From NCBI GenBank assembly GCA_020250445.1, contig JADCEF010000104.1:1-54676 (forward strand): a stretch of 54,676 nucleotides of DNA. The letters are read 5' to 3'. This document shows positions 46,508 to 54,676 of this stretch, piece by piece. A program made the position numbers and the translations under genes. This DNA is from Rhodobacter sp. Lineage in GTDB: Bacteria > Pseudomonadota > Alphaproteobacteria > Rhodobacterales > Rhodobacteraceae. The notes under the pieces are model-generated. The model had not been told where the DNA came from. It saw nothing but the letters and a program-made list of their open reading frames with translations, and made no database searches. Position 1 is the stretch's first letter; every line of letters starts with the position of its first letter.

Positions 46508-46879
46508 GTGACTGCACTGAACATGGCCCGAACGGCCTACGCGACGCCGGGAACCCCGGCCAGAAGCCTGCGGGGAATCGAGTACGATCTTTTCGCACGT
46601 GTGACACATCGCCTGAAGGCGACGCTCGACCGGCGCAACCTTGCCGACCTGGCCGCAGCGCTGCACGACAATCACCAGCTGTGGACCGTGCTTGCCGCCG
46701 ATGTGGCGGAACCCGGCAACGCCCTGCCGGCCCCCCTGCGCGCCAGGCTGTTCTACCTTTACGAATTCACCGACCAGCACAGCCGCAAGGTGCTTGCGGG
46801 GGATGCCACTGCCGAAGTTCTGGTCGATATCAACACCGCCATCATGCGCGGGCTCAGGGGTGAGGGCACCAAGCCATGA
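46508..46879 (+). CDS. flaF: flagellar biosynthesis regulator FlaF
   Basis: A 123-aa protein with the FlaF pattern: RSLRGIEYDLFARVTHRLKA, NHQLWTVLAADVAEPGN, LPAPLRARLFYLYEFTDQHS and VDINTAIMRGL. In Caulobacter FlaF is required for flagellin synthesis or secretion, opposing FlbT. The start is GTG at 46508. The stop overlaps flbT (ATGA). Confidence 0.92.
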   Translation: MTALNMARTAYATPGTPARSLRGIEYDLFARVTHRLKATLDRRNLADLAAALHDNHQLWTVLAADVAEPGNALPAPLRARLFYLYEFTDQHSRKVLAGDATAEVLVDINTAIMRGLRGEGTKP

Positions 46880-47280
46880 CCGGCCTTGTCCTCAAGCTGG
46901 CCCCGAAAGAGCGGGTGCTGATCAACGGGGCGGTCATCGAAAATGGCGACCGCAGGTCGCGGCTGGCCATCATGACGCCCAACGCGCATATCCTGCGCCT
47001 GCGTGATGCCATTCACCCCGAAGAGGTGAACACGCCGGTGCGCCGGGTGTGCTACGTGGTGCAGCTTGTCCTTTCGGGGGATGCGGTTCCCTCCGAGGCG
47101 CGCACACAGCTGCTGCGCGGCATTGAACAGCTGAGCCAGGTTCTGACCGATGCCGACAGCCGTGCCCTGCTGGGCGCTGCAACCACCGCCGTGCTGGAGG
47201 ATCAGCATTATCAGGCGCTCAAGGTGCTGCGCAGCCTTCTGCCCCGCGAGGAGCGGCTGTTCGCGGCGGCACGGGGATGA
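46876..47280 (+). CDS. flbT: flagellin mRNA regulator FlbT
   Basis: A 134-aa protein with the FlbT pattern LKLAPKERVLINGAVIENGDRRSRLAI, VRRVCYVVQLVLSGD and HYQALKVLRSLLPRE. In Caulobacter FlbT binds the flagellin mRNA 5' leader and destabilises it until the hook is complete. ATGA overlaps tie it to flaF and to the DUF1217 gene. Confidence 0.93.
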   Translation: MTGLVLKLAPKERVLINGAVIENGDRRSRLAIMTPNAHILRLRDAIHPEEVNTPVRRVCYVVQLVLSGDAVPSEARTQLLRGIEQLSQVLTDADSRALLGAATTAVLEDQHYQALKVLRSLLPREERLFAAARG

Positions 47281-48098
47281 GCTTTTCGCCGGTGGTGCCA
47301 TCCGGCGGATATGCGGGCTGGACCTTTCTCAAGCGCACCCAGGACCGCCAGCAGGCGGCCTTTCAGGCGGATCCGGTGTTCCGGCGCGACGAGGCTTACT
47401 TCCGCGCCCGGATCGGGTCCGTCACAACCGCCGAGCAACTTGTGTCGGACCGGCGGCTTCTGAAAGTGGCGCTGGGGGCCTTTGGTCTGGATGCCGACAT
47501 CGCCAATACATTCTTCCTGCGCAAGGTTCTGCAGGATGGCACCCTGTCTGCCGATGCCTTGTCCAGCAAGCTGGCCGACAAGCGGTATCAGGAGTTTTCC
47601 GCAGCCTTCGGCTTTGGTGATTTTTCCGTGCCCCGCACGAAGCTGAGCGACTTTGCCGACAAGATCCTGACGCGCTACAGCCAGCGCCAGTTCGAGATTG
47701 CCGTAGGCAGCCGCAGCGACGCGATGCGGCTGGCGCTGAACGCCGAACGCGAGATCGGTGCGCTGGCGGCCAGAAGGACCGGCGAAGATGCCAAATGGTT
47801 CACCATCATGGGCAATGCCCCGCTGCGGGCGGTGGTCCAGACCGCCTTCAACCTGCCCAAAAGCTTTGCCTCGGTTGACATCGACCAGCAACTGGGCGTG
47901 TTCAAAGACAGGGCACGGCAGTTCTTCGGTGACGACACGGTATCGCAGTTTTCCGATCCGGCAAAGATGGACGCGCTGCTGCGCCGCTACCTGACGCTGG
48001 CCGACCAGGGCGGCCCGACGGTATCGGGCGGGACGGCGGCCCTGCAGCTTTTGCAATCCGCACGCGGCGCGTCAGGCCTGTTGTCGCTTCTGCGCTGA
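47277..48098 (+). CDS. DUF1217 flagellar-cluster protein
   Basis: A 273-aa helical protein. The family pattern AGWTFLKRTQDRQQAAFQADPVF opens it, with LVSDRRLLKVALGAFGLD and FFLRKVLQDGT following. DUF1217 proteins occur in alphaproteobacterial flagellar clusters; the exact role is unknown. Its start overlaps the flbT stop by 4 bp. Confidence 0.87.
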   Translation: MSFSPVVPSGGYAGWTFLKRTQDRQQAAFQADPVFRRDEAYFRARIGSVTTAEQLVSDRRLLKVALGAFGLDADIANTFFLRKVLQDGTLSADALSSKLADKRYQEFSAAFGFGDFSVPRTKLSDFADKILTRYSQRQFEIAVGSRSDAMRLALNAEREIGALAARRTGEDAKWFTIMGNAPLRAVVQTAFNLPKSFASVDIDQQLGVFKDRARQFFGDDTVSQFSDPAKMDALLRRYLTLADQGGPTVSGGTAALQLLQSARGASGLLSLLR

Positions 48099-48612
48099 CA
48101 GGGTGCCGCAAGGGGCATCCGCGCCGCCTGGCGGACGCAAGAGTGGGAATGATCCGTCGCACAGGCGGCCTGCGGACGTGTTCGCTGTTTTCCGGCCAGA
48201 GGTCCTTGCAGTCGGCCCCTTTTCGGCACCCCGCCAACAGGTTGCTCAAACACCGATCCGCCCGCTTGGACCGCCGGGACACTCTTGCCGATCCGGGGAC
48301 AGGGATTACCCTTTTGGGCGGGAACAGGAAACGCGACCTGCGTTTCCCCCGCCCGCGCGGGACGGTGCCCCGTAGACCAGAACGTCCGGGAGACACAGAG
48401 GCCGGCGCCCGACCCGGCGGGCGAGAAGCGCCCGCCGGGGGCGGGGCGGGCACTGGCCGGGGGGGCTTTGCGCCCCCCGGCGGGACAAGGTGCAGCGGAG
48501 CGCTGGGACAGGGTCGATGACCCCTGCGAGGAACCGTAAGGCACGCGCAGGCAGACCTGTTTCCCGCTTTCCGTTCAGCCACCCCTGCGGCCAGCGCCTC
48601 TTCAGCGCCCCG
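48099..48612. repeat. full mosaic repeat copy between DUF1217 and fliI
   Basis: No gene is supported in this 514-bp gap. About 48296-48362 holds the head module (facing GGAAACGC / GCGTTTCC, then CGCCCGCGCGGGAC). 48396-48480 holds the GC-rich tail with CCGGGGGGGC / GCCCCCCGG. 48502-48530 holds the GGGTCGATGACCCC-type hairpin. The order matches copies A and B at 1-430. The segment 48099-48295, downstream of DUF1217, shows no clear feature. Confidence 0.85.
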
Positions 48613-49920
48613 CTAAAGGCCAAGGCAGGCGGCCAGGCGGCGGAAGCTGCCTTCAATGCCGTCCCGGGCATCCTCTGCCAGAAAGCCGTCCAGCGCGGGC
48701 CAGACCTTGATCGCCCGGTCGATCAGCGGGTCCGATCCGGCAACGTAAAGCCCGGCCTGGATCATCAGTTCCGCCCTGTCATAGACCCCCAGCAGCTTGC
48801 GCGCCTCGGCGATCAGCTGGTTTTCGGCTTCTGTCGCTGCCGCAGGCAGGCTGCGCGAGACCGAGCGCAGCAGGTCAACCGCCGGATAGCGCCCGCGTTC
48901 CGCAATCCTGCGGTCCAGAACGACATGCCCGTCCAGCGCGCCGCGCAGGATGTCGGCCACGGGTTCTTCCATGTCAGAGCCGGGCACCAGAACGGAAAAC
49001 ACGCCCGTGATATCACCGCTGCCTTGCGGACCCGGCCCGGCCCGTTCGGCAAGCGACATGATCATATGCGCGACCGAAGGCGGGTAGCCGCGCAGGCTGG
49101 CCTCTTCGCCGGCGGCAAGGGCCACTTCGCGATGGGCTTCGGCAAACCGCGTGACCGAATCCGCCAGGAACAGCACATGCTGGCCCTGATCGCGAAAGTG
49201 TTCGGCCACCGCCATGGCCGCCCAGGCGCAGCGCCGCCGGATCAGCGGCGACTGGTCCGAGGTTGCCGCCACGATGACCGACCGCTTCATGCCCGCGGTC
49301 CCCAGGACGGTCTCGGTGAAATCGCGCAGTTCCCGGCCGCGCTCGCCGATCAGGGCAATCACCACCACATCGGCAGCAACGCCCCGCGCGAATTTGGCAA
49401 GAAGCGATGATTTTCCAACACCGGAGCCCGCGAAAAGACCGATGCGCTGGCCCTGCACCAGCGGAAGAAGGGTGTCGAAGGCCGCAACCCCGGTGGACAG
49501 CCGCGCACCCAGTCTGCCGCGTGACGCTGCGGGCGGGGCCGCGCCCCGCAGCCCGCGGGGCCGCGACCCGCGCAGCAAAGGGCGACCGTCCAGCGGTGCG
49601 CCGAAGGGATCAATGATCCGGCCGATCCAATGATCATCCGGCGCCAGGTCCGTACGGCCCAGCAGTTCAACCGCGTCGCCGATGCCCAGCCCTTCGATCG
49701 CGCCATCGGACAGGACGGTGACCTGATCGCGCGCCAGATTAAGAACCTCGCCCCCCACGGGGCCGGGCTTTGCCAGAATCATCACCCGGTCGCCCAGCGC
49801 GGCCACGTCCGACAAACCGCTGACCGACAGGGTTCCACGACCGATCCCGACAACCTGTCCGACACGATAAGATTTTGAAACATAACTTATTTCTGCGCGA
49901 AGTGGGCTGAATACATCCAT
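48613..49920 (-). CDS. fliI: flagellar export ATPase FliI
   Basis: A 435-aa F1-type ATPase that energises flagellar protein export. Walker A is GLFAGSGVGKSSLL (about 158-171), followed by IALIGERGRELRDF, the LLFLADSVTRFAEAHREV catalytic segment and SLRGYPPSV. The N-terminal beta-barrel precedes GRIIDPFGAPLDG. The start MDVFSPLRAEI at 49920 is preferred; a frame open to 50037 reads into the divergent promoter and flgB. Confidence 0.95.
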   Translation of the reverse strand: MDVFSPLRAEISYVSKSYRVGQVVGIGRGTLSVSGLSDVAALGDRVMILAKPGPVGGEVLNLARDQVTVLSDGAIEGLGIGDAVELLGRTDLAPDDHWIGRIIDPFGAPLDGRPLLRGSRPRGLRGAAPPAASRGRLGARLSTGVAAFDTLLPLVQGQRIGLFAGSGVGKSSLLAKFARGVAADVVVIALIGERGRELRDFTETVLGTAGMKRSVIVAATSDQSPLIRRRCAWAAMAVAEHFRDQGQHVLFLADSVTRFAEAHREVALAAGEEASLRGYPPSVAHMIMSLAERAGPGPQGSGDITGVFSVLVPGSDMEEPVADILRGALDGHVVLDRRIAERGRYPAVDLLRSVSRSLPAAATEAENQLIAEARKLLGVYDRAELMIQAGLYVAGSDPLIDRAIKVWPALDGFLAEDARDGIEGSFRRLAACLGL

Positions 49921-49966
49921 GCCGGGCCATTCCTGAGGGCGATTACCGTTTCTAAAGGAATCACTC

Positions 49967-49981
49967 TTAAGTCTTGGTGAA
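49967..49981. promoter_or_regulatory. candidate CtrA box between fliI and flgB
   Basis: TTAA-N7-TGAA (spacer GTCTTGG), one mismatch to TTAA-N7-TTAA. It lies 23 bp before the flgB ATG and 47 bp before the fliI ATG. Confidence 0.5.
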
Positions 49982-50003
49982 GCAGATCGAGGGAGAAGCC
50001 CCG

Positions 50004-50390
50004 ATGTTCGGAAAGCTAGAAGTGACCAGAATGGCACAGGCGTTGGCCGCCCATGCCGGAGCCCGGCAGGGGGTGATTGCGCAGAATATCGCGCATGCCG
50101 ACACGCCGGGCTATCGCGCGCGGGACCTGACGCCCTTTGAAGACACGTATCGGGCCGGGAACCGGCCCGATGCGCTGTTCGCCACCCGCCCCGGCCATAT
50201 CCGTGCCGAAGCCGTGGCCGCAGAGGCCGTGGTGCGCCCGGTGCCGGGGGCGGCTTCGCCCAACGGCAACAGCGTGTCGCTGGAAACAGAGATGGTGAAG
50301 GCCGTCGATGTGAAACAGCAGCATGACATGGCGTTGTCGATCTATCGCAGCGTGTCCGAAATCATCCGCGCCTCGCTTGGCCGGCGGTAG
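50004..50390 (+). CDS. flgB: flagellar basal-body rod protein FlgB
   Basis: A 128-aa proximal rod subunit. It has the rod-protein motif IAQNIAHADTPGYRARDLTPF near 29-48 and the C-terminal helix VKQQHDMALSIYRSVSEIIRASLG. GGGAGAAG precedes the ATG at 50004; a GTG at 49974 was rejected. First gene of flgB-flgC-fliE-fliQ-flgF-flgG-flgA-flgH-fliL. Confidence 0.95.
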   Translation: MFGKLEVTRMAQALAAHAGARQGVIAQNIAHADTPGYRARDLTPFEDTYRAGNRPDALFATRPGHIRAEAVAAEAVVRPVPGAASPNGNSVSLETEMVKAVDVKQQHDMALSIYRSVSEIIRASLGRR

Positions 50391-50401
50391 GGGGCGCGCC
50401 G

Positions 50402-50779
50402 ATGTCCGATCTGATCCGCACCCTTTCGCTCTCGGCGTCCGGCATGCAGGCCCAGGCGATGCGCCTGCGCCATGTGTCCGAGAATATCGCCAATGCCGAT
50501 ACGCCCGGCTACCACCGCAAGACCATCGCCTTTCGCGAAATGGCCGAAGGTCTGGTTGCCCCCGGGCCGGTGCATCTGGACCGCAGTGCGTTGCGGGACA
50601 TCTACGATCCTGGCCACCCCCTCGCCGATGAAGCCGGCCATTATGAGGGATCGAACGTCGATCTTGTGATCGAGATCGCCGACGCGCGCGAAGCCCAGCG
50701 CAGTTATGAAGCAAACCTGCGGATGTTCGACCAGGCCCGCCAGATGGCGCAAAGCCTTTTTGAACTTCTGCGCCGATAA
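50402..50779 (+). CDS. flgC: flagellar basal-body rod protein FlgC
   Basis: A 125-aa rod subunit. LSASGMQAQAMRLRHVSENIANADTPGYHRK carries the NxANxxTPGY rod motif; the C terminus SYEANLRMFDQARQMAQSLFELL matches FlgC. Eleven bases after flgB. Confidence 0.95.
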   Translation: MSDLIRTLSLSASGMQAQAMRLRHVSENIANADTPGYHRKTIAFREMAEGLVAPGPVHLDRSALRDIYDPGHPLADEAGHYEGSNVDLVIEIADAREAQRSYEANLRMFDQARQMAQSLFELLRR

Positions 50780-50797
50780 CGATAAGGAGTGTCCGTT

Positions 50798-51088
50798 TTG
50801 GATATCACCTCTGCGTTCGCCGCCCAGACCTATGCAAAAGCCCGCCCGGCCACCGCGCCGCTGCCGGGCGAGGCGGGCAGTTCCAACAGCTTTGTCCAGC
50901 TCGTCGGCAACTTTGCCGATACCCTGGCCAAGGGCGACCAGACCGCCCGCGCCGCGATGGCCGGACAAGCCAACCCCCATGCCCTGGTCGAAGCGCTTGC
51001 GGCCAGCTCTCTTGCTGTGGAAACCGCCGTCACCGTGCGCGACAAGGTCGTGGAAGCCTATCAGGAAATCCTGCGGATGCCGGTCTGA
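50798..51088 (+). CDS. fliE: flagellar hook-basal body protein FliE
   Basis: A 96-aa MS-ring/rod junction protein. HALVEALAASSLAVETAVTVRDKVVEAYQEILRMPV is the FliE C terminus. The start is taken as TTG at 50798: AAGGAG (50784-50789) sits 8 bases upstream, whereas the in-frame GTG at 50789 would overlap the ribosome site. Confidence 0.9.
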   Translation: MDITSAFAAQTYAKARPATAPLPGEAGSSNSFVQLVGNFADTLAKGDQTARAAMAGQANPHALVEALAASSLAVETAVTVRDKVVEAYQEILRMPV

Positions 51089-51092
51089 TCCG

Positions 51093-51359
51093 ATGTCCGA
51101 AGCGATGATCTATGATGTCCTGCGACAGGCGCTTTGGGTGTCGGTGAAGATATCGGCCCCGATGCTGGCCATTGCCCTTGCCGCCGGTATCGCCATCGGC
51201 CTGCTGCAGGCGCTGACCTCGGTGCAGGAAATGACCATTACCTTCGTCCCCAAGGTCGGGGCGATGCTGGCGGTCTTCTGGATTTCAATGAGCTTCATGA
51301 CGGCGACACTGGTCAGCTTCTTCGTTGACACCGTGGTGCCGATGATTGCGGGGGGCTGA
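51093..51359 (+). CDS. fliQ: flagellar export apparatus protein FliQ
   Basis: An 88-aa inner-membrane component of the export gate with two helices (about 18-40 and 52-80). MIYDVLRQALWVSVKISAPML, IGLLQALTSVQEMTITFVPKV and MTATLVSFFVDTV are conserved in FliQ. Four bases after fliE. Confidence 0.94.
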   Translation: MSEAMIYDVLRQALWVSVKISAPMLAIALAAGIAIGLLQALTSVQEMTITFVPKVGAMLAVFWISMSFMTATLVSFFVDTVVPMIAGG

Positions 51360-51361
51360 CC

Positions 51362-52075
51362 ATGGATGCCAGCGGCTACACGACCCTGACGCGTCAGGCC
51401 GGGCTGATGCGCGAGATGCAGCTTGTCGCGAACAACATCGCCAATGCCTCGACCTCGGGCTTCCGGCGCGAAGGAATGGTGTTTTCCGAACATGTCAAGC
51501 GCCTGCAAGAGGGGCCGTCGCTGTCGATGGCCAATGGCAATGCGCGTCACATCGATCTGACTCAGGCCGACCTGTCGCAAACCGGCGGCACCTTCGACTT
51601 TGCCATCCAGGGCGACGGGTTCTTTCAGATCGAAACCCCGAACGGGCTGCGTCTGACCCGGGCCGGCAGCTTTACCCCCAATGCCGACGGGGAATTGGTC
51701 ACACCCGACGGCTTTCGCGTGATGGATGAGGGCGGCGGCGCGGTGTTCATCCCGCCGGACGCGGCACAGATCAGCCTGGCGCAGGATGGAACCCTGTCCG
51801 CCGACGGCGAGCCTTTGACACGGATCGGGCTGTGGCAGCCTGTCGACCCGCAGCAGCTGACCCACGAGGGCGGCACCTTGTTCGCCTCGCCCGGCGGGCT
51901 GGAACCGGCCGAGGGCGGCACCCTGCTGCAGGGCTTTGTCGAAGGATCGAACGTCAACCCGATTGCTGAGGTGTCGCGGATGATCGAGGTGCAGCGCGCC
52001 TATGAAATGGGGCAGGGCCTGCTGGACCGCGAAGATGACCGCGTCCGCAATGTGATCCGGACCCTGGGCCGATAG
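51362..52075 (+). CDS. flgF: flagellar basal-body rod protein FlgF
   Basis: A 237-aa rod subunit. LVANNIANASTSGFRREGMVFSE is the rod motif; FAIQGDGFFQIETPNGLRLTRAGSF and the C-terminal EGSNVNPIAEVSRMIEVQRAYEM follow. Two bases after fliQ. Confidence 0.94.
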   Translation: MDASGYTTLTRQAGLMREMQLVANNIANASTSGFRREGMVFSEHVKRLQEGPSLSMANGNARHIDLTQADLSQTGGTFDFAIQGDGFFQIETPNGLRLTRAGSFTPNADGELVTPDGFRVMDEGGGAVFIPPDAAQISLAQDGTLSADGEPLTRIGLWQPVDPQQLTHEGGTLFASPGGLEPAEGGTLLQGFVEGSNVNPIAEVSRMIEVQRAYEMGQGLLDREDDRVRNVIRTLGR

Positions 52076-52087
52076 GAGAATACCGTC

Positions 52088-52873
52088 ATGAAAGCCTTGC
52101 AGATTGCCGCCAGCGGCATGAGCGCGCAGCAGATGCGCGTCGATGTGGTGTCCAACAACCTGGCGAACATGTCGACCAGCGGCTACAACGCCCGCCGGGC
52201 CGAATTCGCCGACCTGCATTACCAGCAGGTCACCCGGCCCGGGACGGTCAATGCACAGGATGGCACCGTGCTTCCGACCGGTGTCCAGATAGGTCTGGGC
52301 GTGCGCCCTGCGGCGGTCTCGGTGATCGTGCAGCAGGGATCGCTTCTGCAGACGGGGGGCGAGCTTGATCTGGCCGTGGAAGGCAAGGGGTACATCGAGG
52401 TGACCCTGCCATCCGGGATTTCGGCCTACACCCGGGACGGCGGGCTGAAACGGTCTGCCGACGGGCTGATCGTGACCTCGGACGGCTACGAGGTGGCTCC
52501 GGGAATCACCATACCCACCGATGCACGCAGCATTTCGATCAACGCCGCGGGAGAGGTTTTTGCCTATTTCAACGATCAGGTCGCCCCGCAGCAACTGGGC
52601 CAGATCACCCTTGCCACCTTTGCCAATGAAAAGGGGCTCGAGGCGATGGGGTCCAACCTGTACCTTGAAACGGCGGCGTCCGGGGCAGCCGCGGTTGCCG
52701 TGCCGGGCGAAGACGGTCTTGGCACCCTGCGACAGGGCTATCTTGAGGAAAGCTCGGTCGATCCGGTGCGCGAGGTGACAGAGCTGATCAAGGCGCAGCG
52801 CGGATACGAGCTGAACGCCAAGGTCATCACGGCGGCGGACGAAATGCTTGCCGCCACAACCCAGGTGCGCTGA
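52088..52873 (+). CDS. flgG: distal rod protein FlgG
   Basis: A 261-aa distal rod subunit of canonical length. MKALQIAASGMSAQQMRVDVVSNNLANMSTSGYNARRAEF and the ESSVDPVREVTELIKAQRGYELNAKVI end are FlgG landmarks. TAGGAGAA precedes the ATG. The stop overlaps flgA by one base (TGATG). Confidence 0.95.
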   Translation: MKALQIAASGMSAQQMRVDVVSNNLANMSTSGYNARRAEFADLHYQQVTRPGTVNAQDGTVLPTGVQIGLGVRPAAVSVIVQQGSLLQTGGELDLAVEGKGYIEVTLPSGISAYTRDGGLKRSADGLIVTSDGYEVAPGITIPTDARSISINAAGEVFAYFNDQVAPQQLGQITLATFANEKGLEAMGSNLYLETAASGAAAVAVPGEDGLGTLRQGYLEESSVDPVREVTELIKAQRGYELNAKVITAADEMLAATTQVR

Positions 52874-53301
52874 TGCTGCGTTCTGCCCTTGCCCTTGCCC
52901 TGCTGATCCTGCCCGGCGCGGCGCCTGCCGAAAGCCTTGTGGCGGCCCGCACCATCCGCGCCGAAACCGTGATCGGCCCCGACGATCTGACCATGGCCGA
53001 TACCCCGTTTCCCGGTGCGCTGACCCACCCGTCGGACGCGCTTGGTCTTGAGGCCCGGGTGACGATCTACGCCGGTCGGCCGGTGCGGGCGGGTGATCTT
53101 GGACTGCCCGCCGTGGTGGAACGCAACCAGATCGTGCCGATCAGTTTCCTGTCCGGCGCGCTGGCGATCCAGGCCGAGGGACGCGCACTTGCCCGCGGCG
53201 GCGTGGGCGATGTGATCCGTGTAATGAACCTCCAATCGCGCACCACCGTTTCGGGGCGCATCGCCCCTGACGGCCAGGTGCTTGTGGGGCTGACACCATG
53301 A
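52873..53301 (+). CDS. flgA: P-ring chaperone FlgA
   Basis: A 142-aa periplasmic chaperone for FlgI. It has a signal peptide 1-20 (PGAAPA-ES), then a SAF-like domain (RTIRAETVIGPDDLTMAD; IYAGRPVRAGDL) and the FlgA C terminus GDVIRVMNLQSRTTVSGRI. Short compared with enterobacterial FlgA (about 219 aa), lacking the N-terminal extra domain, as in other alphaproteobacteria. It overlaps flgH (ATGA). Confidence 0.9.
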   Translation: MLRSALALALLILPGAAPAESLVAARTIRAETVIGPDDLTMADTPFPGALTHPSDALGLEARVTIYAGRPVRAGDLGLPAVVERNQIVPISFLSGALAIQAEGRALARGGVGDVIRVMNLQSRTTVSGRIAPDGQVLVGLTP

Positions 53302-54035
53302 CCGAACGCCGGATGCGCCTTGCCTGCCTGCTGGCCCTTGTGCCGGTCGCCGCCTGCGGAAAGCTTGCCGACGTCGGCCGGGCGCCGGATTTCTCGCCGC
53401 TGGAAGACAGCTATCAGTATCACGCGATGTATTCGAACCCGCTGCCGGATGTCGGGGAATCGGGCGAGCCTTCGGATGCCTCCTCGCTGTGGACGGCATC
53501 GCGATCATCGCTGCTGGGCGACCGGCGGGCAGGCCAGCGCGGCGATATCCTGACCGTGGTCATCGAGATCGACGAAAGCGCCGAGATCTCGAACAAGACG
53601 GCGCGGGCCCGGACCGCCGACCAGGAGATGAAAATCCCCGATTTCGTGGGCCTGCCGCAAAGCATCGACGCGGGCCTGCCGGAAGGGGCATCGATGGCCG
53701 ATGCCGTTCAGACCTCGTCCGATTCGTCTTTCGAAGGCGATGGATCGGTGCGGCGCAACGAACAGCTGACCTTGCGCATTGCGGTCACGGTGGTGGAAGA
53801 GCTGCCCAATGGCGTTCTGCGCCTGGAGGGCAAGCAGGAGGTCCGCGTGAACAACGAGCTGCGCGAGTTGCTTGTCACGGGTTATGTGCGGGCTGCGGAC
53901 ATTTCACGGCAGAACGAGATCACCTATGACAAGATGGCAGGTGCCCAGATTTCCTATGGCGGGCGCGGCCAGATCACCGATGTGCAGCAGCCGCGCTACG
54001 GCCAGCAGGTCACCGACATCATCCTTCCGTTCTGA
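53298..54035 (+). CDS. flgH: flagellar L-ring lipoprotein FlgH
   Basis: A 245-aa outer-membrane lipoprotein. Signal and lipobox VAAC give Cys20. SLWTASRSSLLGDRRAGQRGDILTVVIEIDESAEISNKT is the L-ring hallmark, and ISYGGRGQITDVQQPRYGQQVTDIILPF closes it. ATGA overlap with flgA. Confidence 0.95.
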   Translation: MTERRMRLACLLALVPVAACGKLADVGRAPDFSPLEDSYQYHAMYSNPLPDVGESGEPSDASSLWTASRSSLLGDRRAGQRGDILTVVIEIDESAEISNKTARARTADQEMKIPDFVGLPQSIDAGLPEGASMADAVQTSSDSSFEGDGSVRRNEQLTLRIAVTVVEELPNGVLRLEGKQEVRVNNELRELLVTGYVRAADISRQNEITYDKMAGAQISYGGRGQITDVQQPRYGQQVTDIILPF

Positions 54036-54041
54036 GGCATC

Positions 54042-54542
54042 ATGCTGCGCAAGCTTCTTCCGGTTCTTCTTGTTCTTGTCGGATGCGGTGCCGGTGCCGC
54101 GGCTGGTGTCTTCCTTCGGCCCTCTGATCCCAAGGCCGAAGACGCCGCCGCCGAGGCACCGGGTGACCACGGGGCCGATACCGAACACGGGGCGAATGCC
54201 GAACACGGGGCCGAGCCCCTGCACGAATATGTGAAGCTGAACAACCAGTTCGTCGTGCCGGTGATGGCCGAGGGCAGGGTATCGTCCCTGGTTGTCCTGT
54301 CGCTGAGCCTGGAGGTGACGCCGGGTCAGGTCGAACGTGTCTACGAGATGGAGCCGAAGCTGCGCGACGCGATGCTGCAGGTCCTGTTCGACCACGCCAA
54401 CAGCGGCGGCTTCAACGGGTCGTTCACCGACGGGGCCAATCTTGTGCTTCTTCGCGCGGCCCTTCTTGAAACGGCCCTGCGCATCTTCGGCAAGGATGTG
54501 ACCGATGTGCTGATCGTGGACATCGTCCGGCAGGACAACTAG
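54042..54542 (+). CDS. fliL: flagellar basal-body-associated FliL-like protein
   Basis: A 166-aa single-pass membrane protein. Helix at 5-25, then an acidic/His-rich linker with EHGANAEHGAE repeats, then a stomatin-like domain (LNNQFVVPVMAEGRVSSLVVLSLSLEV) and FGKDVTDVLIVDIVRQ. FliL associates with the stator and basal body. Last complete gene of the operon. Confidence 0.85.
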   Translation: MLRKLLPVLLVLVGCGAGAAAGVFLRPSDPKAEDAAAEAPGDHGADTEHGANAEHGAEPLHEYVKLNNQFVVPVMAEGRVSSLVVLSLSLEVTPGQVERVYEMEPKLRDAMLQVLFDHANSGGFNGSFTDGANLVLLRAALLETALRIFGKDVTDVLIVDIVRQDN

Positions 54543-54676
54543 AGCATGAGGATGATTTGTGGAAACACAGCATCGCAGTCTTGTGTCGCGCAGGCGTCGG
54601 CAGGACCAGGTGCAAACCGAAGACACTGGGCGAAAGTCCCTCAGGAAAACGCGCGGCAAGGTTGGAAACCGCGCGC
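54543..54676 (+). other. downstream end of window, possible start of another flagellar-operon gene
   Basis: After fliL the window ends within 134 bp. A GTG at 54559 opens a frame to the edge with a very basic start (VETQHRSLVSRRRRQDQVQ); an ATG at 54546 opens another. Neither is recognisable, so no gene is called. Confidence 0.2.

Overview
This is a GC-rich, gene-dense chromosomal window from an alphaproteobacterium, most likely Rhodobacteraceae (Rhodobacter/Gemmobacter/Tabrizicola-like). The call rests on high GC, the FlaF/FlbT/DUF1217/FliK-type flagellar set, the rpmI-rplT-pheS-pheT layout, the argH-lipoprotein-lysA-TIGR02302 order and CtrA-like boxes. The species cannot be named from the sequence alone. 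No rRNA, tRNA, CRISPR array or complete insertion sequence was seen.

Layout. 1-493: two tandem copies of a mosaic intergenic repeat. 494-7.4 kb: ispB, DUF2007, a TrmN6-like methyltransferase, YdcH, an EamA permease, phaB-phaA with a perfect dyad between them, an EAL phosphodiesterase and tag. 7.4-14.5 kb: a TlpA-like protein, argH, a small lipoprotein, DUF2834, a lower-GC secreted protein, lysA and TIGR02302. 14.5-20.6 kb: a zinc-ribbon protein, ftsE-ftsX-plsC-tfoX, a Gdx-type SMR exporter, accA, an MGMT-like protein and an SRPBCC protein. 21.1-25.9 kb: dgcA-dat (D-amino acid metabolism), DUF1244, a HutG-like hydrolase, pyk and a small membrane protein. 26-30.8 kb: rpmI-rplT, then pheS and pheT separated by a 384-bp hairpin-rich gap.

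30.8-41.7 kb is the accessory stretch. It holds DUF1523 and a small membrane protein, a decayed junction (3' fragment of an unknown gene, IS256 tail, psd 5' pseudogene, inverted repeat copy), a 777-aa LRR-TIR protein with 12 near-identical 22-residue repeats, a carbonic anhydrase-sbtA-sbtB operon, a leucyl aminopeptidase-NlpC/P60 pair and a fadH-type pseudogene with an internal deletion.

41.9-54.5 kb is a flagellar cluster: flgD and fliK on minus; flgJ-like, flgN-like, fliC, flaF, flbT and DUF1217 on plus; another repeat copy; fliI on minus; then flgB-flgC-fliE-fliQ-flgF-flgG-flgA-flgH-fliL. Candidate CtrA boxes (TTAA-N7-TTAA-like) lie in all three promoter-bearing gaps of the cluster.

The strongest candidate for an undescribed system is the LRR-TIR gene at 32507-34840. 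It resembles a compact single-protein innate-immune receptor and sits in a rearranged spot. Next are the dispersed mosaic repeat, the pheS/pheT hairpin zone, the phaB dyad and the fliC leader that may be controlled by the neighbouring flbT.
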